Assembly: GCA_036561005.1 (NCBI GenBank)
Contig: DATBQE010000083.1
Location: 16,132-80,131 of the forward strand
Length of the DNA stretch: 64,000 bases
Direction of reading: 5' to 3'
Source: PKWO01 sp036561005
Lineage (GTDB): Bacteria > Pseudomonadota > Gammaproteobacteria > Burkholderiales > Burkholderiaceae_D
In this document: one piece after another, positions 9,495 to 18,632 of the stretch
How positions within the stretch are numbered: position 1 is the first letter of the stretch
How the letters are laid out: every line of letters starts with the position of its first letter
Translations under genes and position numbers: made by a program
The notes under the pieces: model-generated
Told to the model about the DNA's origin: nothing
Seen by the model: only the letters and a program-made list of their open reading frames with translations
The model's database searches: none

Positions 9495-10030
9495 ATTACT
9501 GCCGTACAAATTCGCGGCATTTTAAAAGTGTCGAAATCATAACGAACCTATGGCCCTGAGGGCGGAAACCTGCGTTTTCAGGCGCGGGGCGTTGCGCAGG
9601 CGATCGGCATGCCGATCAACACCTCAGTTGCACCAGATTAAAGGCACATCAAGGCCAAGGACCTTCCCGTATGGTTGGCGCACTATTCGGTGCGATTTTC
9701 AACATCTTTTGTGCGCGAATTTATGTAACAGCACACTGCGCAATTAAATTGTAACGGAGGGCATGAAGTTCACCCGCTTCATGGCACTTTGATGATAATA
9801 TCCATCGCGAAATAGAAGCGCAGATCCACATGCGCACATAACTACATGGCAATAGCGGCGCAGCGTAGGCGCGTCGCAAGTTTGCCAACCTCCTCTCTTC
9901 GAAACCCGTCAATCTCAGAGTAGTATTTTCATCTGCGTCATCTGCGTTATTCATACTGGCAATTTTTTGCGTCGCTCATTGGCGCCACCGGCCTGTATGC
10001 CGACACGCATTTTCAAATTTGGGGAAACGC
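9495..10030. other. intergenic region between the two S53 lipoprotein genes
   Basis: No gene is supported in these 536 bases. Two blocks, 9501-9545 and 9686-9737, resemble the DNA downstream of the second paralogue, so part of this spacer was copied with the gene. A perfect 16-bp palindrome GATCGGCATGCCGATC lies at 9602-9617. The promoter of the second copy should lie here, but no clear -35/-10 pair stands out. Confidence 0.5.
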
Positions 10031-12844
10031 TTGAAAAATCTGATTCACTACACAGCCATCATTACGGCGGCAATCGCCCTGTCCGCATGTGGCGGCGACG
10101 CCTCAAACGGCCTACTGCAGGGAGGTGAAAACGCCAAGCACCTGTCGCAACAGGCAAAGTCTGCCGCCGCCAATCCATATAGTGCGGTGGTGCAGCAGCT
10201 CTACGTGGCCTACTTCGGGCGTCCCGCTGACCCAGGTGGCCTGGTCAATTTCGCGGGCGCACTGGCCGCAGCAGGAGCGCCGACCGATATTCAGCATCTG
10301 GCGAACGCATACAATACCAACCCAGGCGTCAAGACGCTGATCGACTCCTTCGGCTTGAGTTCGGAGTCGCAGGTACTGTATGGCGGCGGTGATACCAAAG
10401 CGTTCGTCACGGCCGTGTTCCAAAATGTGTTGGGCCGTGCGCCGGCTACGGCCGGTCTGACTTACTGGGTCAATGCGATCGATAGTGGTCAACTGACGCA
10501 GTCAAACGCCGCCCTGTCGATCATGGCGGGCGCAGAATCGAACACGACGACGCAAGGATTGCTGGACGCTGCACTGGTCAACAATCGGTTGGCTGTCGCC
10601 GCCAGTTTCACTGCCTCCGTGCCGGTTACAACCTACAGCGGACCGACCGCGGCCGCAAACGCGCGCGCCATGCTGGCCACAGTAACCAACACAACTGACG
10701 TTGCGACATTTCAGACCACGGTGGCTTCCACGGTCAATGCAATCAGTAACGAGCACATATTTGAGTCGCTCGCTCTACACGGCGGGGAATCGGTCGTCTA
10801 CTATTATTTCCCTTACGGCGGGGGCAATCTGGTCGCTGGCACCAACTACATTTATTCATTCACTACGTCCTTGTTGACGAAGTCGCCGTACTCCGCCGGT
10901 TCGCAGACTTATGTGCCAGTCGCCACGACACTAGACAATGCGTTGGCCGGTCCGGGCGTCGGATACGACAGGATCTTGCAAAACGGTCAGCTTCTGCTGT
11001 ATCCGAGCAACGCTCAGCGCGTGGTGACCTATGTCAATGGCAATATTCATCTTGACTATCTCGCAATGGACGGCAAGACCGTATTGACCTCTGCCGAATA
11101 TCACGATTACAGTTCTGTCCCACTTACCGGAATGATGGCCAATGCTCCCGAGGAATTCATGGCATCGGTGCCAGTTTCCGACTGGATCAATTTCAACAAC
11201 TTCTCTGCCAATGCACAGTGGCAGGCGGGCGCGGCCTACATGAAGAAAAAGGGCAACCGGGTCGGCACAACTGTGTTTGCCGAGGACTGCTATAACTCCG
11301 CGTCTCCAACAACGACCAGCGGAACCAATCCGACGCCTTGCCTGACCGGCGGCACGCTCGATAATTTCTTCCCGATCAACCTTGGCGGCAGCAGCCATCC
11401 CTACGAAACGGATTTCGCCGGCGACGGCGCAATCAGCACAATCCAGGGCGTGCGCATGTGGGTGGCTAATTCGCCCGTACCGCTTGCCCGAGATTCCACC
11501 GAGACATACCGCGTTTTCTACGAATCGAACGGCAACGTATATCAAGGCTACCTCGAAAAGGACGGTGCGATCTACCGTTACAACCAGGCCGATGGCAGCG
11601 TCGTCGACTATTCCCTGACGATGAACCAGGCCGCAATCGATAGCATACGCCAAGGCATCATCACCGGCGTGACCGTACCAGGATCGAAAGCCGGCAGCGC
11701 TGCGGAAATCAACGGCACCGTCGACCTCTTCGGAATCGGCGGCCATGGCGTGAATGGCACGCTGTCTTCGGCCGACTTGCGTACGCACTATGCAATACCG
11801 GCCAATCTCGATGGCAGTGGTCAAACAATTGCACTGATTGACGCGCCTGGCAGCGGCGACGTCGTAGATGATCTGAGCGTCTTCAGTCAATTTTACAATC
11901 TGCCGCTTTGCACCACTGCCAATTCCTGCTTCAAGCACATAGACTTCTCCAACGGAACGCCTGCATCGTCCAGTGTCGACTGGGGAAGTGAAGTGGAAAT
12001 CGATACACAAATGGCGCATGCCATTGCACCCGGAGCAAAGATTGTTCTTGTCACTGCTGCGAGCAATTCTCATGCTGATCTTATGGCGGCAATCATCTAT
12101 GCCGGCAATCTGCCCGGCGTAACAACGGTTTCCATGAGCTTCGGCAATACCTCTTCGTCCGCCTATGCCGCCAACATCGAATCGCAGCTCCAAAGCATCG
12201 TCACAAGCGGAGGGCCGGTATTTTTTGCCAGCAGCGGCGATGGCGGCTACATGTCTACGCCGCAATATCCGGCGACATCGATCTGGGTGACAGGGGTTGG
12301 CGGCACAAGAATCAATGCTGTCCAATCGAACACTGCTACAGCAGAAGCAGCATGGCAGTATTCAGGCGGCGGGATCAGTTCTTTCTTCAGCATGCCAGCC
12401 TGGCAAGCCAATATGCTAGGGGCAAACCAGCTCCCTATCGGGTCTCGCTCCGTGCCGGACGTTGCAGCAGTCGCCGACTACCAGCATAGCGCGGTCGGAA
12501 TCTACTACAAACAAAGCTGGCGGATGGCTGGCGGCACAAGCGTTGCCGCGCCGATATGGGCTGGAATCGGCGCGCTGTTTGCCCAACATCTCGCCAATGA
12601 GGGCACATCGCTGTCCAATCTGACCAAGAGCACGCCGGGAGGATTCAACGGGGTGATCTACAACCTTCAATATGCTGCCCAATTTCAGCCTGGCACCGTC
12701 AAGGCAAGCGGATTCTTCGACATTGTTGCGGGTTCGAATAACCTGACTGCAAATACGTGCACGGTGTGCGTGGCTGGTCGCGGATACGACTACGTAACAG
12801 GCTTGGGCGCGCCGAATGTGACAGCCCTGCTTTCAAACTTCTAG
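10031..12844 (+). CDS. DUF4214 lipoprotein with S53 (sedolisin) protease domain, copy 2
   Basis: Paralogue of the preceding gene along its whole length, 937 residues from TTG 10031. The start is set by analogy: both genes read GGGGAA-spacer-TTGAAAA. The signal peptide ends in the lipobox LSAC with Cys20. DUF4214 units (QQLYVAYFGRPADPGGLVNF; NVLGRAPATAGLTYW) are followed by the same unrecognised middle region and an S53 domain with Glu654 and Asp658 (SEVEIDTQ), Asp737 (SSGDGGY), Ser837 (GGTSVAAP) and the GYDYVTGLGAPN calcium motif. It is probably anchored to the outer membrane or released. The substrate is unknown. Confidence 0.88.
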   Translation: MKNLIHYTAIITAAIALSACGGDASNGLLQGGENAKHLSQQAKSAAANPYSAVVQQLYVAYFGRPADPGGLVNFAGALAAAGAPTDIQHLANAYNTNPGVKTLIDSFGLSSESQVLYGGGDTKAFVTAVFQNVLGRAPATAGLTYWVNAIDSGQLTQSNAALSIMAGAESNTTTQGLLDAALVNNRLAVAASFTASVPVTTYSGPTAAANARAMLATVTNTTDVATFQTTVASTVNAISNEHIFESLALHGGESVVYYYFPYGGGNLVAGTNYIYSFTTSLLTKSPYSAGSQTYVPVATTLDNALAGPGVGYDRILQNGQLLLYPSNAQRVVTYVNGNIHLDYLAMDGKTVLTSAEYHDYSSVPLTGMMANAPEEFMASVPVSDWINFNNFSANAQWQAGAAYMKKKGNRVGTTVFAEDCYNSASPTTTSGTNPTPCLTGGTLDNFFPINLGGSSHPYETDFAGDGAISTIQGVRMWVANSPVPLARDSTETYRVFYESNGNVYQGYLEKDGAIYRYNQADGSVVDYSLTMNQAAIDSIRQGIITGVTVPGSKAGSAAEINGTVDLFGIGGHGVNGTLSSADLRTHYAIPANLDGSGQTIALIDAPGSGDVVDDLSVFSQFYNLPLCTTANSCFKHIDFSNGTPASSSVDWGSEVEIDTQMAHAIAPGAKIVLVTAASNSHADLMAAIIYAGNLPGVTTVSMSFGNTSSSAYAANIESQLQSIVTSGGPVFFASSGDGGYMSTPQYPATSIWVTGVGGTRINAVQSNTATAEAAWQYSGGGISSFFSMPAWQANMLGANQLPIGSRSVPDVAAVADYQHSAVGIYYKQSWRMAGGTSVAAPIWAGIGALFAQHLANEGTSLSNLTKSTPGGFNGVIYNLQYAAQFQPGTVKASGFFDIVAGSNNLTANTCTVCVAGRGYDYVTGLGAPNVTALLSNF

Positions 12845-12913
12845 TGTGCCATTCCGTAAATTCGTGGCATGTGAAAAGTGGCGAAATCGCGACGAGACAA
12901 GGAAAAAAACACA

Positions 12914-12946
12914 GCAAGGCAGAAGCCTTGCGAGCATTTTTGACGC
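12914..12946 (+). terminator. possible terminator after S53 copy 2
   Basis: A perfect 7-bp stem GCAAGGC-AGAA-GCCTTGC is followed four to five bases later by a short run of T. The gap between stem and T run makes this a weak candidate. Confidence 0.35.
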
Positions 12947-13071
12947 ATGTTTCGGTGCGATTTTTGTCGTCTTTTATGCTGCGAACCTGCGGAACAGCAC
13001 ACTAAACCCGTGTTCGCCCCGACTGCACAATCGGAAAACGATTGGGCAGCGGAGCGCGGACCAGTCGGTTC

Positions 13072-13971
13072 TTAATGCTGGTCTGCCTTGACGTCGTGGA
13101 ACTTGGTAAAGTCCAATGCCCACTTGCCGCTTTCCCGCTCGAACAGGATGTCGGCAAAGTGGCTGCCGAAGATGATATCTTCCGGTTCATAGGATTGACG
13201 CGCATGCACGGTATCGTTGAGGGTTTCGTCCTGCCCTGAAATTGCGACATGGAATAATGCTTCGTCCAATAATAGGTCTTCCGCCGTCTTGCCGTGCAGT
13301 GGGCTGGTCTCGTCAATTTTGTGGATGATCGTCCAGCTCAGGGCAAAGGCGCTGCTGCGTTCCCGATCAAGTTTCAAGTCATAAAAGCGATAGAAGGTTT
13401 CGCCTTCGAGCGTACGCTCGCGCCGTATCAGCGTAGCGCGCACCGAGGCTTCGAGGATCAGGTTATTGCGCTCGTTACCCGCGCGCACCATCAGGGTCGA
13501 GACGCCGTTGAACTTCGTTACGACCATCACACGCGAAAACAGCACGCGCGCCGTCGGACGCGAAAAACGCGCGAACAGCAGCCCGGTCAAAACGGCAGTG
13601 ACGAGCATCCCGAGCACAATTTCCGTCGAGGCAATAACATGGCCGTACACCGTGGCGGGACTCATTACCCCGTAGCCGACCGTGGCCAATGTTTCGATGG
13701 AAAAGAAGAACAGGTCGACGAGCGAATCGGGCCGTGCGTTGACAATGGTTCCCGGCACAAGCGAGTAAAGGGTGGCGAAAATCAGATTGACGACCATGTA
13801 GACGCCAAACACCAGCAGGAAAAAGCGCGGCCAGCTCAGCGTCAGGATGGTGTGGTACGTGTCGCTCCAGTGCCAATATTGTTTGCCGACGCGGGTCACT
13901 GCACTGCGGTCGATGCGCGGGTCCTTGCGTTTTTTGACATCTTCCTTACTGATCGGATTATCGTCGGCCAT
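13072..13971 (-). CDS. inward-rectifier (KirBac-type) potassium channel
   Basis: Predicted inner-membrane K+ channel of 299 residues. There are two membrane segments (about 48-70 and 110-134), with a pore loop between them carrying the selectivity filter TVGYG at residues 97-101. A cytoplasmic beta-rich C-terminal domain of about 160 residues follows, as in Kir channels rather than simple two-TM channels. The start is the ATG giving MADDNPISKED; a longer frame would run into def. It begins 5 bases after the def stop, so it is the last gene of the smc-zipA-ligA-galU-def run. Gating ligand and physiological role cannot be read from the sequence. Confidence 0.9.
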   Translation of the reverse strand: MADDNPISKEDVKKRKDPRIDRSAVTRVGKQYWHWSDTYHTILTLSWPRFFLLVFGVYMVVNLIFATLYSLVPGTIVNARPDSLVDLFFFSIETLATVGYGVMSPATVYGHVIASTEIVLGMLVTAVLTGLLFARFSRPTARVLFSRVMVVTKFNGVSTLMVRAGNERNNLILEASVRATLIRRERTLEGETFYRFYDLKLDRERSSAFALSWTIIHKIDETSPLHGKTAEDLLLDEALFHVAISGQDETLNDTVHARQSYEPEDIIFGSHFADILFERESGKWALDFTKFHDVKADQH

Positions 13972-13976
13972 TTCGT

Positions 13977-14513
13977 TCAATCGTCTTGCGACGGGTCCAT
14001 ATCCGGGAAGAGTACGTCGATATAACCGAATTTGGCAAAGTCGGTTATCCGCATTGGATACAGTATGCCTTCGAGATGGTCGCATTCGTGCTGCACCACG
14101 CGCGCGTGGAAACCTTCAGCAGTGCGATCAATGAGCTTGCCGAACGGGTCGAAACCGCGATAATGCAACTTGGTAAAACGCGGCACCATGCCGCGCATGC
14201 CCGGCACCGACAAACAACCTTCCCATCCGTCTTCCATCGCGTCCGTCACCGGCGTCAGCAGCGGATTGATGAGAACCGTTTCCGGCACGGGGGGCGCGTC
14301 CGGATAGCGTTCGCTTTTCTGGAAACCGAATATCACCAATTGCAGGTTGACGCCGATTTGCGGCGCGGCCAGGCCGACGCCGTTTGCAGCATGCATGCTT
14401 TCAAACATATCCGCAATCAGGGCGTGCAATTCGGGGGTATCGAATTGCGTCACCGGCTCTGCTTTGCGCAAGAGCCGCTGGTCGCCCATCCTGAGGATAG
14501 TGTGTACTGTCAT
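13977..14513 (-). CDS. def: peptide deformylase
   Basis: Removes the N-formyl group from nascent proteins, the step before methionine aminopeptidase. The 178-residue protein has the three deformylase motifs: GVGLAAPQIG, EGCLSVPG (metal-ligand Cys) and QHECDHLEG (two metal-ligand His and the catalytic Glu). The third motif reads HECDH where HEIDH or HELDH is more usual, a conservative change outside the ligands. It overlaps the end of galU by 4 bases, which suggests coupling. It may be a second deformylase, since many Burkholderiales also carry a def next to fmt. Confidence 0.95.
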   Translation of the reverse strand: MTVHTILRMGDQRLLRKAEPVTQFDTPELHALIADMFESMHAANGVGLAAPQIGVNLQLVIFGFQKSERYPDAPPVPETVLINPLLTPVTDAMEDGWEGCLSVPGMRGMVPRFTKLHYRGFDPFGKLIDRTAEGFHARVVQHECDHLEGILYPMRITDFAKFGYIDVLFPDMDPSQDD

Positions 14514-15385
14514 TGCAGCTGTTCCAGATAGTCGGAGAACGCGGCACCGGTTTCGGCGTGCTTGCGTCCGACAGCAACGGTCGCCTTCAAATAGCCGAGC
14601 TTGGAACCGCAGTCGTAACGCGTGCCTTCGTAACGATAGGCCATCACGCGCTCGACTTCCATCAGGGCGGCAATGCCATCGGTCAATTGTATCTCGCCAC
14701 CTGCGCCCTTGCCGAGGCCTTCGAGGAAACGGAAAACCCGATTTGTCAGGATATAGCGCCCCACCACGGCCAGCGTGGACGGTGCGTTCTCCGGCGCCGG
14801 TTTTTCGACGATGCCTTCGACCCGCTCCAGGTTGGTCTGGTAAGGTGTGACGCTGACGATACCATATTGCTTGGTGTCAGCCCGCGGCACATCCTGCACT
14901 GCCAGCATGCTCGATTCTTCGCGCTGAAAAATTTCCGTCATTTGGGCCAGCACCGGCTGCCGGCCGGGCTCGACGTCCATGAAGTCGTCGGCCAGCAGTA
15001 CGGCAAATGGCTCGTCGCCGACCACGGGCTTGGCGCACAGGACTGCGTGTCCAAGCCCAAGCGGCTCGGATTGACGGATGTAAATGCAGGTGATGTTCTT
15101 GGGAATTACGTTACGCACGAGTTCCAGCAAGGCCTGCTTGTTGGCCGCTTCCAGTTCGGCTTCCAGTTCATAGGCTTTGTCGAAATGGTCTTCGATCGCA
15201 CGCTTGTTTCGCCCCGTGATGAAAATCATTTCGGTAATACCGGCAGCAACTGCCTCTTCGACCGCATACTGGATCAAAGGCTTGTCCACAATAGGGAGCA
15301 TTTCCTTTGGTTGCGCCTTGGTAGCAGGCAAGAAACGGCTGCCGAGCCCAGCAACCGGAAATACTGCTTTTCTGATTTTTCTCAT
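14510..15385 (-). CDS. galU: UTP--glucose-1-phosphate uridylyltransferase
   Basis: Makes UDP-glucose from UTP and glucose-1-phosphate for envelope polysaccharides. The 291-residue protein opens with the nucleotide-binding signature FPVAGLGSRFLPATKAQPKE, contains the sugar-phosphate transferase motif LADDFMD, and has the family length. It overlaps ligA and def by 4 bases each, so translational coupling is likely in both directions of the run. The call is secure at family level. Confidence 0.96.
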   Translation of the reverse strand: MRKIRKAVFPVAGLGSRFLPATKAQPKEMLPIVDKPLIQYAVEEAVAAGITEMIFITGRNKRAIEDHFDKAYELEAELEAANKQALLELVRNVIPKNITCIYIRQSEPLGLGHAVLCAKPVVGDEPFAVLLADDFMDVEPGRQPVLAQMTEIFQREESSMLAVQDVPRADTKQYGIVSVTPYQTNLERVEGIVEKPAPENAPSTLAVVGRYILTNRVFRFLEGLGKGAGGEIQLTDGIAALMEVERVMAYRYEGTRYDCGSKLGYLKATVAVGRKHAETGAAFSDYLEQLQ

Positions 15386-17439
15386 GATACGTCCGTTAAA
15401 GTTTCCAATAAATGAAGTAGTGCCGCCTCGTCGAGCACCGTAATACCCAATTCCTCGGCCTTGGCCAATTTGCTCCCTGCTTCCGCACCGGCGACTACAT
15501 AGTTTGTTTTTTTAGATACCGAACCCGACACTTTGCCGCCGTGTGCTTCAATCATCGCGCCTGCTTCATCGCGTGACAGATTCGGCAGCGTGCCGGTCAA
15601 GACAAAGGTTTTACCCAACAAAGCCTTGGGCTGATTTTCCGATTCATGCTCCGGCCAATGAATGCCGGCGGCACGCAGTTGCGCCACCAGCTCGACATTA
15701 AGCGGATCAGAAAAATACGCTTTGATTGACTGTGACACCACCGGGCCAATATCGTTCACTTCAAGCAAGGCGGGTTCGGACGCTTCGATAAGCGCATCGA
15801 GATTGCCGAAGTGACGCGCCAATTCCTTGGCCGTCGATTCACCCACGTGGCGTATGCCAAGCGCATATATGAAACGCGCCAGACTCGTGGTTTTCGATTT
15901 TTCCAGTGCTGCCAGAATATTTTGCGCCGACTTGTCCGCCATGCGGTCGAGCGTTGCCAGGGCTGTCAGTCCAAGCTTGTACAAATCGGCCGCTGTGGTG
16001 ATAACCTTTTTGTCGACCAATTGCTCGACCAACTGGTCACCTAATCCTTCGACGTCCATCGCGCGGCGCGAGACAAAATGCAGCAGGCTCCCTTTGCGTT
16101 GCGCCGAACATTTGGCCCAGCCGCCGGAACAGCGCGCCACGGCTTCCTCTTCCGGACGCACGATGGGCGAGCCGCAGATAGGACAAGCCGACGGCATGAC
16201 GAATTCGCGGGCGTCGGCGGGGCGCGATTCCGGCACGTAACTCAACACTTCCGGAATCACGTCGCCGGCCCTGCGCACAATGACGGTATCGCCGATGCGT
16301 ATATCTTTGCGCCTGACTTCGTCCTCGTTGTGCAACGTTGCGTTGGTTACCGTCACGCCGCCGACGAACACCGGTGCCAGGCGCGCCACCGGCGTGATCG
16401 CACCGGTGCGCCCTACCTGCACCTCGATGTCTTGCACCACCGTCAGTGCCTCTTCGGCGGGAAATTTATGCGCCAGGGCAAAGCGCGGCGCACGCGAGAC
16501 GAATCCGAGTTTTTGCTGCTGATCGAGGCGATTGACCTTGTACACGACGCCATCGATCTCATACGGCAAGGTCGGCCGCTTGAGACCGATCTCCCGGAAA
16601 AATCCCAGCAGGCCCTGGGCACCAGGCACGATAGCGCGCTCGGCGCAGACGCTCAAGCCGAGGGTCTTGTACCAGTCGAGCAAGGCGCTGTGCGTGGCCG
16701 GCATATCGGCACCTTCGAGCGTACCGATGCCGTAGGCAAAAAAACGTAATGCGCGTTGCGCCGTAATGCGGGAATCGAGCTGGCGCAGACTGCCTGCGGC
16801 TGCATTGCGCGGATTGGCAAATTCCTTGAGTCCGGCATCGCGTTGGCGTGCGTTGAGCTTGGCAAAATCTGCCTTGAACATCAACACTTCGCCGCGCACA
16901 TCGATGACTGCGGGCGGGTGGTCGCCATGCAGGCGCAGGGGAATGTCGTACACGGTGCGAATATTGGCCGTGACGTTCTCGCCCGTGCTGCCGTCGCCTC
17001 GCGTCGCTGCCTGGACCAGCAAGCCGTTTTCGTAGCGCAGGTTAATGGCAAGCCCGTCGAATTTCAACTCGGTTGCGTATTCCACTTCGCCCGCTGCGGG
17101 GCCATCTGTGATCTGCAGGCCCTCACGCACGCGGCGGTCGAAATTGACGATGTCGTCGTCCTCGAAGCCATTGCCCAAGGACAACATCGGCACCGTATGC
17201 TGCACCTGATCGAATTGCGGAAGCGGCGCCCCTCCAACACGCTGAGTTGGTGAATCGAACGAGACGAGTTCGGGGTGGGCTTCTTCCAGCGCTTGCAGTT
17301 CGCGAAACAACTTGTCGTATTCGGCATCGGGCACGGTCGGTGCGTCGAGCACGTAATAGGCATGGCTGTGGCGGTTCAATTCCTGCTTGAGCCAAGCGCC
17401 ACGGGCCTGCCAGTCGGTGGTGTCGGGAATCGCCGCCAT
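15382..17439 (-). CDS. ligA: NAD+-dependent DNA ligase
   Basis: Seals nicks in duplex DNA using NAD+. The 685-residue protein has the adenylation domain with the active-site lysine in ATELKFDGLAI (KxDG), an OB fold, a four-Cys zinc finger beginning CPICGSP, helix-hairpin-helix repeats and a C-terminal BRCT domain. I choose ATG 17439 (MAAIPDTTDW). An upstream TTG at 17460 overlaps the zipA stop codon and would add 7 residues; it cannot be excluded. It follows zipA immediately. Confidence 0.97.
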   Translation of the reverse strand: MAAIPDTTDWQARGAWLKQELNRHSHAYYVLDAPTVPDAEYDKLFRELQALEEAHPELVSFDSPTQRVGGAPLPQFDQVQHTVPMLSLGNGFEDDDIVNFDRRVREGLQITDGPAAGEVEYATELKFDGLAINLRYENGLLVQAATRGDGSTGENVTANIRTVYDIPLRLHGDHPPAVIDVRGEVLMFKADFAKLNARQRDAGLKEFANPRNAAAGSLRQLDSRITAQRALRFFAYGIGTLEGADMPATHSALLDWYKTLGLSVCAERAIVPGAQGLLGFFREIGLKRPTLPYEIDGVVYKVNRLDQQQKLGFVSRAPRFALAHKFPAEEALTVVQDIEVQVGRTGAITPVARLAPVFVGGVTVTNATLHNEDEVRRKDIRIGDTVIVRRAGDVIPEVLSYVPESRPADAREFVMPSACPICGSPIVRPEEEAVARCSGGWAKCSAQRKGSLLHFVSRRAMDVEGLGDQLVEQLVDKKVITTAADLYKLGLTALATLDRMADKSAQNILAALEKSKTTSLARFIYALGIRHVGESTAKELARHFGNLDALIEASEPALLEVNDIGPVVSQSIKAYFSDPLNVELVAQLRAAGIHWPEHESENQPKALLGKTFVLTGTLPNLSRDEAGAMIEAHGGKVSGSVSKKTNYVVAGAEAGSKLAKAEELGITVLDEAALLHLLETLTDVS

Positions 17440-17456
17440 GATCTTCACAACAATGT

Positions 17457-18569
17457 TCAACTAAACAGACGCAAGGCGCGTTGGGAACCTGCCGGGACAC
17501 CCGCGGCTTCCATGTCGCGGCAGAAATCGGCGACCTGATCGGCAATCGTGCGCAAGGCAAGGTCCGACAATGGCTCGTTCGAATCGTCAACCACGGTGCC
17601 GCCCAAACGCGACGCCAGAGATTTGGCGAAGGAAATCATGGCGTCATACGCGTCGCGCTGCGGCGCCACGCACGGCACATCGAGCAACAGCGTCAAGCGC
17701 GAGGTCGTATCGGCCGCCAGCGTGACGTTGGTCGAGAGTGCAAACAGCACGCCGCCCTCGCCGTCCGGCATCACCAGCTTGCCGTCAGGACGCACATCGA
17801 AGCCCTGGCGTTCCAGCGCTGCCAGCAAGGTGCCAATCGCCCACGGCGCACCGTTCGATTGGATATTGACGCTCAATTTTGCATCAAACTGACTGACGAA
17901 TTGCTGGAGCGCGCGCGCGCTCTTCATGACCATGGTCATGTCCGGCACATCGGCCTCGGCATCGATGTCGTCGCCGAATTGACGCAAGCGCCCAACCAGT
18001 TCGGAAAATTCGATTTCATTCAACATGCTTGTCCTATTAGCAAGTTGTATGCCGACGTGCAGGGCGAGGTAGACATGCCCCGGATTGATGGCTTCCCAAA
18101 CCTGATCCTCTCGCATCCCGATGAAATGTACAGGCTTGTTGCCGACGTGGCGCAATGACTGTGCCGCATGCACGATCTTCTCCCCGCGCAATTTCGCCGC
18201 CAGGGCGATGGGGATCAGGCAATCGATCATGTCGTCGACCGGCAATTGCGGCTGCACGGCAACGGCCTGCGGAACGTCGCCGTTCGGTGCAGTATCTTCA
18301 AATTCCCCAAGTTCGCCGTCGCGAATGTCTTGCAACGGTGCATCCGATGCCCCGTCACGGGGCATGGCATCGTCAAAGGAAGGCTCCTGTCGTCCCTGAA
18401 CATCGCTCACCTGGGTACGTCCCGGCTCCATCAGCACGTCATCATGGTCGGACAAGAACGCCCGCTCCACATTTTTTTTGGCGCGATATTCCTGCCATTT
18501 GTTATAAATGAAGACACCAACCACGATGGTGCCGCCGATAGCTATAAGGCTTGTTTCCAGATCGGTCAT
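17457..18569 (-). CDS. zipA: cell division protein ZipA-like
   Basis: Membrane-anchored partner of FtsZ at the division septum. The 370-residue protein has an N-terminal transmembrane segment (ETSLIAIGGTIVVGVFIYN, residues about 4-22), a charged and acidic linker of roughly 110 residues, and a C-terminal FtsZ-binding domain. Sequence in the last domain is divergent, as is usual outside the gammaproteobacteria. The position directly between smc and ligA matches the conserved betaproteobacterial order and supports the call. Confidence 0.88.
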   Translation of the reverse strand: MTDLETSLIAIGGTIVVGVFIYNKWQEYRAKKNVERAFLSDHDDVLMEPGRTQVSDVQGRQEPSFDDAMPRDGASDAPLQDIRDGELGEFEDTAPNGDVPQAVAVQPQLPVDDMIDCLIPIALAAKLRGEKIVHAAQSLRHVGNKPVHFIGMREDQVWEAINPGHVYLALHVGIQLANRTSMLNEIEFSELVGRLRQFGDDIDAEADVPDMTMVMKSARALQQFVSQFDAKLSVNIQSNGAPWAIGTLLAALERQGFDVRPDGKLVMPDGEGGVLFALSTNVTLAADTTSRLTLLLDVPCVAPQRDAYDAMISFAKSLASRLGGTVVDDSNEPLSDLALRTIADQVADFCRDMEAAGVPAGSQRALRLFS

Positions 18570-18632
18570 GCGGCCTATACCTCAGAAAAGAATTCGTCTA
18601 TTGGTCACCAGTTGCGCCACTTGATCGGCGCT

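Noticed and set aside
9602..9617. Perfect palindrome GATCGGCATGCCGATC as an operator or recombination site
   Set aside because: It lies in the spacer between the S53 genes without any further repeat or nearby regulator; a single palindrome is not enough support.
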